From Actinomycetes bacterium (GTDB taxonomy: Bacteria; Actinomycetota; Acidimicrobiia; Acidimicrobiales; Palsa-688): DNA of 6,557 bases. Under the pieces are notes generated by a model, which ran no database searches, was not told the DNA's origin, and was given only the letters and a program-made list of their open reading frames with translations. Where the stretch lies: contig JAKAZH010000103.1 of NCBI GenBank assembly GCA_021815935.1, forward strand, positions 1-6,557. The letters are read 5' to 3'. Made by a program: the position numbers and the translations under genes. Below, piece by piece: positions 1-5,479 of the stretch (its first letter is position 1; each line of letters starts with the position of its first letter).

Positions 1-284
1 TCCTCCGGCCCGGCAATCGAACGGTCGACGTGGCTCTCGGCGGCGAAATGCACTACGGCGTCGTGGCCTTTCGCCGCGTCCGTGAAGGCACCCAGATCGC
101 AGATGTTGCCGTGCACGAAGCGGTAGCGGCTCCCGAAGCTGGAGGCGACGGCGGCGAGGGTGGACAGATTACCTGCGTAGGTGAGCGCGTCGTACACGGT
201 CACCGTGTCGTCGGTCGTCTCCAGCACCCGGCGTACGTAGTTGGAGCCGATGAAGCCGGCACCGCCAGTGACCAGGATTCTCAT
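1..284 (-). CDS. rmlB: dTDP-glucose 4,6-dehydratase, N-terminal 94 residues (cut by window edge)
   Basis: Second step of dTDP-L-rhamnose and related deoxysugar synthesis: NAD-dependent conversion of dTDP-glucose to dTDP-4-keto-6-deoxyglucose in the cytoplasm. The reading frame opens at ATG (284-282) and runs off the left edge without a stop. It shows the short-chain dehydrogenase Rossmann motif GGAGFIGS at residues 7-14, the substrate-side segment TYAGN at 35-39, the HGNICD strand-end motif at 58-63 and the family hallmark AAESHVDRSI at 81-90. These four blocks in this order are typical of RmlB, which is usually about 330 residues, so roughly two thirds is missing. It lies 43 bases downstream of the nucleotidyltransferase gene on the same strand, as expected for an rml cluster. 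No convincing Shine-Dalgarno sequence precedes the ATG. UDP-glucose 4-epimerases share the fold, but the AESHVDRSI block favours RmlB. Confidence 0.93.
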   Translation of the reverse strand, partial: MRILVTGGAGFIGSNYVRRVLETTDDTVTVYDALTYAGNLSTLAAVASSFGSRYRFVHGNICDLGAFTDAAKGHDAVVHFAAESHVDRSIAGPE

Positions 285-297
285 GGGCGCCGAGGTT

Positions 298-323
298 AGC
301 CGGGGAACGCTGTTCCTTCGGCT
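298..323 (-). other. Hairpin between rmlA and rmlB
   Basis: The 43-base gap between the rmlA stop and the rmlB start holds a two-part stem. Outer arms 298-302 and 319-323 pair over 5 bases (AGCCG/CGGCT). Inner arms 304-308 and 312-316 pair over 5 bases (GGAAC/GTTCC). A 1-versus-2-base internal loop separates them, and a 3-base loop (309-311) caps the stem. No T-run follows on either strand, so a classical terminator is unlikely. It could protect mRNA ends, attenuate transcription or modulate access to the rmlB start, which lies 14 bases past the stem in the direction of transcription. The pairing is seen directly; the function is inference. Confidence 0.35.
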
Positions 324-327
324 GCGG

Positions 328-1437
328 CTACTGAAGGTCGATGCTGCAGTGGTCGCCGACCATGAGACGGGTCGCGCTCGGGCGGCGGGCTGACCTCGTC
401 ACTTCCACGTGGTGGCCGAGCAGCGAGTCCTCCAATCGTCCCGCCCCGACTACCTTGCAGTCATCGAGGATCACAGCGTGCTCCACCTCGCTGTCGGCGA
501 TGGTGCAACGTCGACCGATAGCGCTGAACGGCCCGATGAAGCTGTCGATCACCGTCGTGCCCGCGCCTATCACGGCGGGACCGCGGACGCTGCTGCGCCG
601 GAGGGTCGCGCCGGCTTCGAGCACCACCCGCCCCTCAACCGCCGAGTGCTCGTCGACGTCGCCGTCGATGCGGCGCTCCAGGGTCTCCAAGATGAGGCTG
701 TTCGCTTCGAGCAGCGGCGTCAACTTGCCGGTGTCGATCCACCAACCTTCGAGTACCTCGGTGCGAACCCGCAATCCGTGCTCCACCAGCCACCCGATCG
801 CATCCGTGATCTCCAGCTCACCGCGCTTCGACGGCTCGATAGAGGCGACGGCCTCGTGTATCCGTGAGTCGAAAAGGTATACGCCGACCAAAGCGAGGTT
901 GCTCGCCGGGTTCGCCGGCTTCTCCACGAGTCGGAGGACCGAACCGTCTTCGGCGAGCTCTGCCACGCCGAAATGCTGAGGATCAGGCACGACCTTCAGG
1001 AGGATCTGGGCGCATGGGGGTTCCGCATGGCTCCCGTCGAGTGTCGGCGCGCTCGCCCGGCGGCGGTCAGCCTCGAAGCGATCGACGAAGTCGTCGAGGG
1101 ACTGCTGGAGGAGGTTGTCTCCCAGGTACATGACAAAATCGTCGTCGCCGAGGAAATCCCGCGCTATGAGCACCGCGTGCGCGAGCCCGAGAGGTGCCTC
1201 CTGGGGCAGGTACGTGACTTCCAGGCCCCACTGCGAACCGTCCTGGACTGCCTCACGGATCTCGCCGGCGGTATCACCGACGACGATCCCGACGGACTTG
1301 ATCCCCGCGCCGGCGATCGCTTCGAGGCCGTAGAAAAGTATCGGCTTGTTGGCGACGGGCACCAGTTGCTTCGCCCGGGTGTGCGTTATCGGGCGCAGAC
1401 GGGTTCCTGCGCCGCCGGCAAGGATCAAGGCCTTCAC
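328..1437 (-). CDS. rmlA: Glucose-1-phosphate thymidylyltransferase, long (left-handed beta-helix) form
   Basis: Makes dTDP-glucose from glucose-1-phosphate and dTTP, the entry step for dTDP-rhamnose and other deoxysugars. The 369-residue product starts with GTG (1437-1435); this start places KALILAGGAGTRLRP directly at the N-terminus, as the family requires. The nucleotide-binding signature is at residues 8-31 (GGAGTRLRP, K23, PVANKP). The metal/nucleotide-site segment YLGDNLL is at 104-110, VEKP at 171-174, GELEITDAI at 206-214 and GWWIDTGK at 231-238. From about residue 255 to the end the hexapeptide-like pattern (for example VRGPAVIGAGT, IGPFSAIG) indicates a left-handed beta-helix domain. 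This separates it from short RmlA (about 290 residues) and matches the StrD/long-RfbA type. Residues about 128-141 look like a hydrophilic insertion where close relatives, as I recall them, have a short loop. It sits between birA (36-base gap) and rmlB on one strand. A sugar-phosphate transferase of different nucleotide preference cannot be fully excluded, but the rmlB neighbour supports dTDP. Confidence 0.93.
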   Translation of the reverse strand: MKALILAGGAGTRLRPITHTRAKQLVPVANKPILFYGLEAIAGAGIKSVGIVVGDTAGEIREAVQDGSQWGLEVTYLPQEAPLGLAHAVLIARDFLGDDDFVMYLGDNLLQQSLDDFVDRFEADRRRASAPTLDGSHAEPPCAQILLKVVPDPQHFGVAELAEDGSVLRLVEKPANPASNLALVGVYLFDSRIHEAVASIEPSKRGELEITDAIGWLVEHGLRVRTEVLEGWWIDTGKLTPLLEANSLILETLERRIDGDVDEHSAVEGRVVLEAGATLRRSSVRGPAVIGAGTTVIDSFIGPFSAIGRRCTIADSEVEHAVILDDCKVVGAGRLEDSLLGHHVEVTRSARRPSATRLMVGDHCSIDLQ

Positions 1438-1473
1438 GTACCGGACGCTACCACCGACATTGCGCGGCGCAGC

Positions 1474-2238
1474 TCAGCGGACGTGGGTGACGTCTCCCAC
1501 GGTCAAGGCCACATCCCCGCCGGCATCGCAGCGCACGACGAGGCGGCCGGCGGAGTCGACTCTCGTGGCCACACCCAGCAAGACTCCCGCCGTGCCACGG
1601 TCAACTTCTACTCGCCTGCCGACGGTGTCACATGCCTCCGAGTAGTCGTCGGCTACCCCGTCAAGGTCGTCGAGCCTGCGGTCCAGCGCTCCGAGCCAGG
1701 CTGCGAGCAGATCCGACCGCGGGACCCTCCGTCCGGCGAGCGCGTCGAGCACCGCTGCGCCGGGTGGACCGGCGTGCACGTTGAGTCCCATCCCGACGAC
1801 GACGCGTTCGTTGGTCGACTCGGCGAGAATCCCTGCCAGCTTTGCCCCCTCGTCGCCGCCGAGAAGGTCGTTGGGCCATTTGATCCGCGCGTGGACGCCG
1901 GCGACTTCAACACACGCAGCGCGCGCCGCCAACGCGGCCGCCTCGCTCAGCAGGTGCCACCGCTCGACAGCCAGGCCGCCGGGTTGCAACAGTACCGATA
2001 CCAGAAGTGCGTCGCCGGGCGCCGCCTCCCATCTGCGATCCAGGCGCCCTCGACCGGCGCTCTGATACTCAGCGACCACCACGAGCCCTTCTTGGGCGCC
2101 TGCTGCTGCCGCCTCGGAAACCACCCGGTTCGTGGACGTCGTGGATTCGAGATGACGTACGTCGGCGAAGCGGATCGCCAACTCTACCTGCCGGCGCAGG
2201 GGGCTTCCGGAGGAGCGGACTAGCCCGCCGCTCCTCAC
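1474..2238 (-). CDS. birA: Biotin--[acetyl-CoA-carboxylase] ligase (class I BirA, no DNA-binding domain)
   Basis: Activates biotin with ATP to biotinyl-5'-AMP and transfers it to the lysine of biotin carrier domains, here most obviously the one encoded divergently next door. With the GTG start at 2238-2236 the product is 254 residues. Visible motifs are STTSTN at 32-37 (family STN), the biotinyl-AMP loop GRGRLDRRW at 62-70, KWPNDL at 120-125, KLAGIL with the conserved lysine at 133, and GMGLNV. A small SH3-like C-terminal domain ends in GDVTHVR. There is no N-terminal helix-turn-helix, so it cannot repress transcription as E. coli BirA does. The start is uncertain. The frame is open upstream to 2388, but that stretch overlaps the carboxylase gene and does not resemble the family. 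A TTG at 2181-2179, with AGG five bases upstream, would give 235 residues and leave a 58-base gap to the divergent gene. The stop TGA lies at 1476-1474. Confidence 0.92.
   Translation of the reverse strand: MRSGGLVRSSGSPLRRQVELAIRFADVRHLESTTSTNRVVSEAAAAGAQEGLVVVAEYQSAGRGRLDRRWEAAPGDALLVSVLLQPGGLAVERWHLLSEAAALAARAACVEVAGVHARIKWPNDLLGGDEGAKLAGILAESTNERVVVGMGLNVHAGPPGAAVLDALAGRRVPRSDLLAAWLGALDRRLDDLDGVADDYSEACDTVGRRVEVDRGTAGVLLGVATRVDSAGRLVVRCDAGGDVALTVGDVTHVR
2210..2236. repeat. Perfect 9-bp inverted repeat at the birA/carboxylase junction
   Basis: Arms 2210-2218 (GAGGAGCGG) and 2228-2236 (CCGCTCCTC) are exact reverse complements separated by 9 bases. On the plus strand the left arm contains most of the purine-rich GGAGGAG (2209-2215), the only strong Shine-Dalgarno-like sequence near the carboxylase start, and the right arm would pair with it. 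By symmetry the minus strand carries GAGGAG at 2236-2231, just inside the GTG proposed for birA. The element could be a dyad operator for a dimeric regulator or an RNA hairpin. The long loop and the overlap with possible birA coding sequence leave the function open. Confidence 0.45.
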
Positions 2239-2239
2239 G

Positions 2240-4042
2240 ATGTCAGAATGCTTTCTCGTGCTCAACAAGGTGCTTATTGCGAACCGCGGAGAGATCGCCG
2301 TCAGGGTGATCCGGACCGCACGGGAAATCGGCATTTCCACCGTGGCCGTGTACTCCGATCTGGACCGCGACGCCATGCATGTCCGCATGGCGGACGAGGC
2401 GTACTCGATAGGGGGCCAGAGCGCCTCCGAGAGCTACCTCGCCACCGACAAGATCCTGGACGCGCTGGCCCGATCGGGCGCGGACGCCCTGCACCCGGGT
2501 TACGGGTTCTTCTCGGAGAACGCCGACTTCGCACGGGCCGTCTCGCAGACGGGTGCCGTTTGGATCGGGCCTCCCCCCGAAGCGATCGAGGTGATGGGAG
2601 ACAAGATCAGCTCACGCCTTGCGGCGGCCCGGGCGGACGTGGCCGGGGTCCCTGGAACCACGGAGGTCCTGACCTCGCCCGACGAGGTAATCGCATTCGG
2701 CGAGACGAACGGGTGGCCGGTCGCCATCAAGGCGGCGTACGGCGGAGGCGGTCGCGGAATGAGGGTCGTGTCGCGCGCCGAGGACGCCGCCGCCGCACTC
2801 GAATCGGCCCAGCGGGAAGCGCAGAAAGCCTTCGGGCGATCGGAGAGCTACCTCGAGCGTTACCTCACCTGGCCGCGACACGTCGAGGTGCAGGTGTTCG
2901 CCGACACCCATGGCAACGCTGTCTACTTCGGCACCAGGGACTGCTCGGCGCAGCGCCGGCACCAGAAGCTGATCGAGGAGGCTCCCGCCCCGGGTATACC
3001 GGAGGGCACTCTTACGGCGATGGGTGAGGCAGCTGTCAAAGTGGCCAAGGCTTGTGGCTACGTGAACGCGGGCACCGTCGAGTTCATCTACCAGGATGGC
3101 GACTTCTTCTTCTTGGAAATGAACACCCGCCTGCAGGTGGAGCATCCGGCGACCGAGCTGGTGTTCGGTCGCGATCTTGTCGCGCTCCAGTTGAAGGTGG
3201 CGTCCGGCGAACCGCTCGGCTTCAGCCAGGCTGATATACAGCCCAACGGCCATGCCATCGAGATCCGGCTCAACGCAGAGGACCCGGCGGGAGGACGCTT
3301 CCTGCCGTCCCCGGGGACGATCACCCGCTTCGATCGCCCGGACGGCTTCGGTGTGCGCGTGGACGCCGGTTACGGACCCGGCGACACGGTGAGCCAGTAC
3401 TACGACAACTTGATCGCCAAGCTCATCGTCTGGGGGACCGACCGCGAGGAAGCCCGCCGGCGGGCTCTGCGGGCGCTTCGCGAGACTGTCATAGAAGGGC
3501 CGGCCACGACGATCCCAGCCGACATAGCCATACTCGAACACCCCGACTTCGAGGCGATCCGCCACTCGACGAACTGGGTGGAGAACGGGCTCGACCTGAC
3601 CGGCGTGTCGTCCCCGTCGACCCCGGCATCCCCGCCAGGTGAACCCATGGTGCGCCGAGAGATGGACGTCGAGGTGGACGGCAAGCGCTTCTCGGTGAAG
3701 CTCTGGGTTCCCGAAACGGAAGGTTTCGGGGTGGTGCAAGGCGCGCCGCAGCCAGGCAAGCCAGCGGGGTCACGCCCAGCTCGGCCCCGAGCCGGCGGCG
3801 CCGGCCATGGTCACGCGGCGGGCGGTGGAAGCGGGCAGGTGACCGTCCCGATGCAGGGAACGATAGTCAAGGTTCTGGTCGCCGTCGGAGACCAGGTCGA
3901 AGTCGGCCAGACCGTCACGGTCCTCGAGGCGATGAAGATGGAGAACAACATCACTGCGGAGGCGTCAGGCACCGTGACCGAAGTGAAAGTCGCCCCCGGC
4001 GACTCCGTCGGGGCCGGCGACGTGGTGGTTGTGATCGCCTGA
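2240..4042 (+). CDS. accA: Acetyl-/propionyl-CoA carboxylase alpha subunit (biotin carboxylase + biotin carrier)
   Basis: Carboxylates its own biotin with ATP and bicarbonate; a separate carboxyltransferase beta subunit, not in this window, then moves the carboxyl group to acetyl- or propionyl-CoA. From ATG 2240 the product is 600 residues. The biotin carboxylase domain covers about 8-450: VLIANRGEIAV (11-21), HPGYGFFSEN (85-94), MGDK with K122, glycine-rich ATP loop at 168-173 with K164 just before it, H214/E216, H241/K243, E281, E293, NTR with R297, E301 and R343. These match the E. coli AccC catalytic set, so it looks active. A Pro/Gly/Ala-rich linker (about 500-532) leads to the biotinyl domain (about 533-600) with EAMKM and acceptor Lys566. 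The family usually begins one or two residues before FNKVLIANRG, so the in-frame GTG at 2258 may be the true start. Neither start has a good Shine-Dalgarno sequence at normal spacing. Actinobacterial AccA subunits can serve several acyl-CoAs. The nearby mutase suggests propionyl-CoA, but substrate choice lies in the missing beta subunit. Confidence 0.95.
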   Translation: MSECFLVLNKVLIANRGEIAVRVIRTAREIGISTVAVYSDLDRDAMHVRMADEAYSIGGQSASESYLATDKILDALARSGADALHPGYGFFSENADFARAVSQTGAVWIGPPPEAIEVMGDKISSRLAAARADVAGVPGTTEVLTSPDEVIAFGETNGWPVAIKAAYGGGGRGMRVVSRAEDAAAALESAQREAQKAFGRSESYLERYLTWPRHVEVQVFADTHGNAVYFGTRDCSAQRRHQKLIEEAPAPGIPEGTLTAMGEAAVKVAKACGYVNAGTVEFIYQDGDFFFLEMNTRLQVEHPATELVFGRDLVALQLKVASGEPLGFSQADIQPNGHAIEIRLNAEDPAGGRFLPSPGTITRFDRPDGFGVRVDAGYGPGDTVSQYYDNLIAKLIVWGTDREEARRRALRALRETVIEGPATTIPADIAILEHPDFEAIRHSTNWVENGLDLTGVSSPSTPASPPGEPMVRREMDVEVDGKRFSVKLWVPETEGFGVVQGAPQPGKPAGSRPARPRAGGAGHGHAAGGGSGQVTVPMQGTIVKVLVAVGDQVEVGQTVTVLEAMKMENNITAEASGTVTEVKVAPGDSVGAGDVVVVIA

Positions 4043-4048
4043 GAGGAA

Positions 4049-4067
4049 CCGGGCCTCTGCGGCCTGG
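4049..4067. terminator. Candidate bidirectional terminator hairpin
   Basis: Seven bases after the carboxylase stop, arms 4049-4055 (CCGGGCC) and 4061-4067 (GGCCTGG) pair over 7 bases, with one G-T wobble, around a 5-base loop (4056-4060). It lies in the 76-base gap between two convergent genes, where a terminator serving both directions would be expected. There is no T-run on either side, so it would be a non-canonical intrinsic terminator of the kind often proposed in GC-rich actinobacteria. Position and pairing are seen; the function is inferred. Confidence 0.45.
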
Positions 4068-4109
4068 CGCCAGTACTCTGCCGTCCGCCACTACTCCGCC
4101 GTCCGCCGC
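4068..4109. repeat. 18-bp imperfect tandem repeat, about 2.3 copies
   Basis: With an 18-base shift, 21 of 24 compared positions from 4068 to 4109 agree; the mismatches are 4073/4091, 4079/4097 and 4090/4108. The clearest unit is TACTCYGCCGTCCGCC, at 4074-4089 and 4092-4107. A further partial copy, TACTCCGC (4120-4127), falls on the last codons and stop of the flavoprotein gene, 28 bases after the second unit. The repeat fills most of the convergent spacer that the hairpin leaves free. It probably arose by local duplication of the 3' end of the flavoprotein gene; no function is evident. Confidence 0.55.
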
Positions 4110-4118
4110 CTGACGCCG

Positions 4119-5477
4119 CTACTCCGCTGCTTCGGCGAGCGCTTCCGACAGCGTCGGGTGCGCTAGGCAACTTTCGACGATATCGGTGACCTTCAAGTTG
4201 GCGGTCACGGCCAACGCAAGTACCGATATGAGCTCTGCGGCGTGGCGACCGACTATAGACCCGCCTAGAACCACGCCGGTCGCCGGATCGGAGATGATCT
4301 TGACAAACCCGCCTGTGTCGTCGTTGATCATCGCCTTGGCGGCGGCAGCGTAGGGGACCTTGGTCACCCGGATCTTGCGGCCCGTCGCGAACGCGTCCGC
4401 TTCTGCGAGGCCGACGTCGGCTATCTCCGGTTCGGTGAAGATCGCCGACGCGGCCTTCTCGTAGTCGATGTGGCGATGCTCACGAGAGTGTATCCCCATC
4501 ACGTGCTCGGCGATCTTGCGGCCCTGCATCGATGCCACCGAAGACAATGGCAGCTTGCCCGACACGTCTCCGGCGGCGTACACATGGGCAAGGTTGGACT
4601 GGCAGTGGTGGTTGATCGGGACGTAACCTCCGCCGGTTACGACTCCGGCAGCCTCCAAGCCAAGACCGTCGCTGTTTGGTATCGAACCGATGGCAAGCAG
4701 CGCATGGCTGCCTTTCGCAACCCGCCCGTCGTCGCAGTGGACCTCTACGGTATCACCGGCGATGTCGATCTCCTCGGCCCTCGCTCCTTTGAACAAGCGG
4801 ACGCCACGCCGCAGCAGCTCGTCTTCGAGCGCTGCGGCAACCTCCGGGTCCTTGGCGGGAAGCACCTGCTGCCGACTGACGATCAGGGTAACTTTTGCTC
4901 CAAACGAGGTGAACATGTGGACGAACTCCACGCCCGTCACGCCCGAACCGATAACCACGAGGTGTTCTGGCATCTCGGGCGGCGGGTACGCCTGACGTGT
5001 TGTCAGCACCCTTTTTCCGTCGGGTTGCGCCCAATCCGGTATCCGCGGTCGACTTCCCGTCGCGATCAGAATAGCGTCGGCGTCGAGCTCGATGCTCTCG
5101 GTGCCGGTATCAGCGACAACTTTGTGCGGCCCGGACAGGCGAGCGCTCCCGGAGATCATCCGGACCCCCTGGCTGCTCAGCAGTTGGGTCACTTGGGATT
5201 GGAGATGGTGCTCTATCTCGGCGATCCTTGCGCGCTGCACCTCCAAGTCGAGGCGGGCGTCTTGGTGGGAGAGCCCCATTCCTTCGATTCGACGCGAGAA
5301 GCTCATGGCCCCACCTGTAGCGATCATCGTCTTGGAAGGGATGCAGTCCCATAGATGGGCCGCTCCCCCGACGACGTCGCGCTCCACCAGAGTGACTTCC
5401 GCTCCGAGCCGGGCTGCGTAGGTCGCGGCAGTGTTTCCCGCGGGGCCACCCCCGATGATCACGAACTTGACCGCCAT
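4119..5477 (-). CDS. LpdA-like FAD-dependent pyridine nucleotide-disulfide oxidoreductase with one redox Cys missing
   Basis: A 452-residue flavoprotein of the dihydrolipoamide dehydrogenase fold. The FAD Rossmann motif GGGPAG is at residues 9-14, the redox-site segment GGAAHLWDCIPSK at 37-49, ATGSRPR at 139-145, the NAD(P)-binding motif GSGVTG at 177-182, the second FAD motif AAGD at 301-304, and a dimerisation domain ends with HPTLSE at 440-445. In true lipoamide dehydrogenase the redox site has two cysteines four residues apart; here the first is Ala40 and only Cys45 remains. Mycobacterium tuberculosis LpdA (Rv3303c), described as an NAD(P)H:quinone reductase rather than an Lpd, has the same GGAA...C substitution, and this protein resembles it along its length. 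Unlike that protein as I recall it, this one keeps the C-terminal His440/Glu445 pair. The ATG (5477-5475) lies 2 bases after the mutase stop with no clear Shine-Dalgarno sequence, so translation is probably coupled. No E2 or E1 genes are nearby, which argues against a role as the E3 of a 2-oxoacid dehydrogenase. Confidence 0.88.
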   Translation of the reverse strand: MAVKFVIIGGGPAGNTAATYAARLGAEVTLVERDVVGGAAHLWDCIPSKTMIATGGAMSFSRRIEGMGLSHQDARLDLEVQRARIAEIEHHLQSQVTQLLSSQGVRMISGSARLSGPHKVVADTGTESIELDADAILIATGSRPRIPDWAQPDGKRVLTTRQAYPPPEMPEHLVVIGSGVTGVEFVHMFTSFGAKVTLIVSRQQVLPAKDPEVAAALEDELLRRGVRLFKGARAEEIDIAGDTVEVHCDDGRVAKGSHALLAIGSIPNSDGLGLEAAGVVTGGGYVPINHHCQSNLAHVYAAGDVSGKLPLSSVASMQGRKIAEHVMGIHSREHRHIDYEKAASAIFTEPEIADVGLAEADAFATGRKIRVTKVPYAAAAKAMINDDTGGFVKIISDPATGVVLGGSIVGRHAAELISVLALAVTANLKVTDIVESCLAHPTLSEALAEAAE

Positions 5478-5479
5478 CG

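Noticed and set aside
30..299. 89-codon plus-strand open frame at the left edge
   Set aside because: The minus strand here encodes the RmlB N-terminus with its Rossmann and AESHVDRSI motifs.
973..2223. 416-codon open frame on the plus strand opposite rmlA and birA
   Set aside because: It spans two genes with strong family motifs on the other strand, crosses their boundary, and its translation shows no recognisable domain. GC-rich codon bias leaves the opposite frame open.
2244..2249. CAGAAT as a -10 box for a leaderless carboxylase mRNA starting at GTG 2258
   Set aside because: Spacing to 2258 is suitable, but there is no -35-like match at the right distance and a 4-of-6 hexamer match is common by chance, so it is not listed as a promoter.
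2239..2388. Upstream extension of birA by 50 codons
   Set aside because: It would overlap the N-terminus of the carboxylase, and the extra residues do not resemble a BirA helix-turn-helix or any family N-terminus.
2612..3739. 375-codon open frame on the minus strand inside the carboxylase gene
   Set aside because: It is antisense to a fully conserved biotin carboxylase and its translation is Arg/His/Gly-rich without family motifs.
4068..4130. CRISPR-like direct repeats
   Set aside because: Units are tandem without unique spacers, only about two copies, and no cas genes are present.
4470..5354. 294-codon open frame on the plus strand opposite the flavoprotein
   Set aside because: It lies wholly inside a gene with all FAD and NAD(P) motifs intact; it is a codon-bias shadow.
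4119..5477. Annotation as dihydrolipoyl dehydrogenase (E3 of 2-oxoacid dehydrogenases)
   Set aside because: The first redox cysteine is Ala40 and no E1 or E2 gene is nearby; overall resemblance is to LpdA-type reductases.
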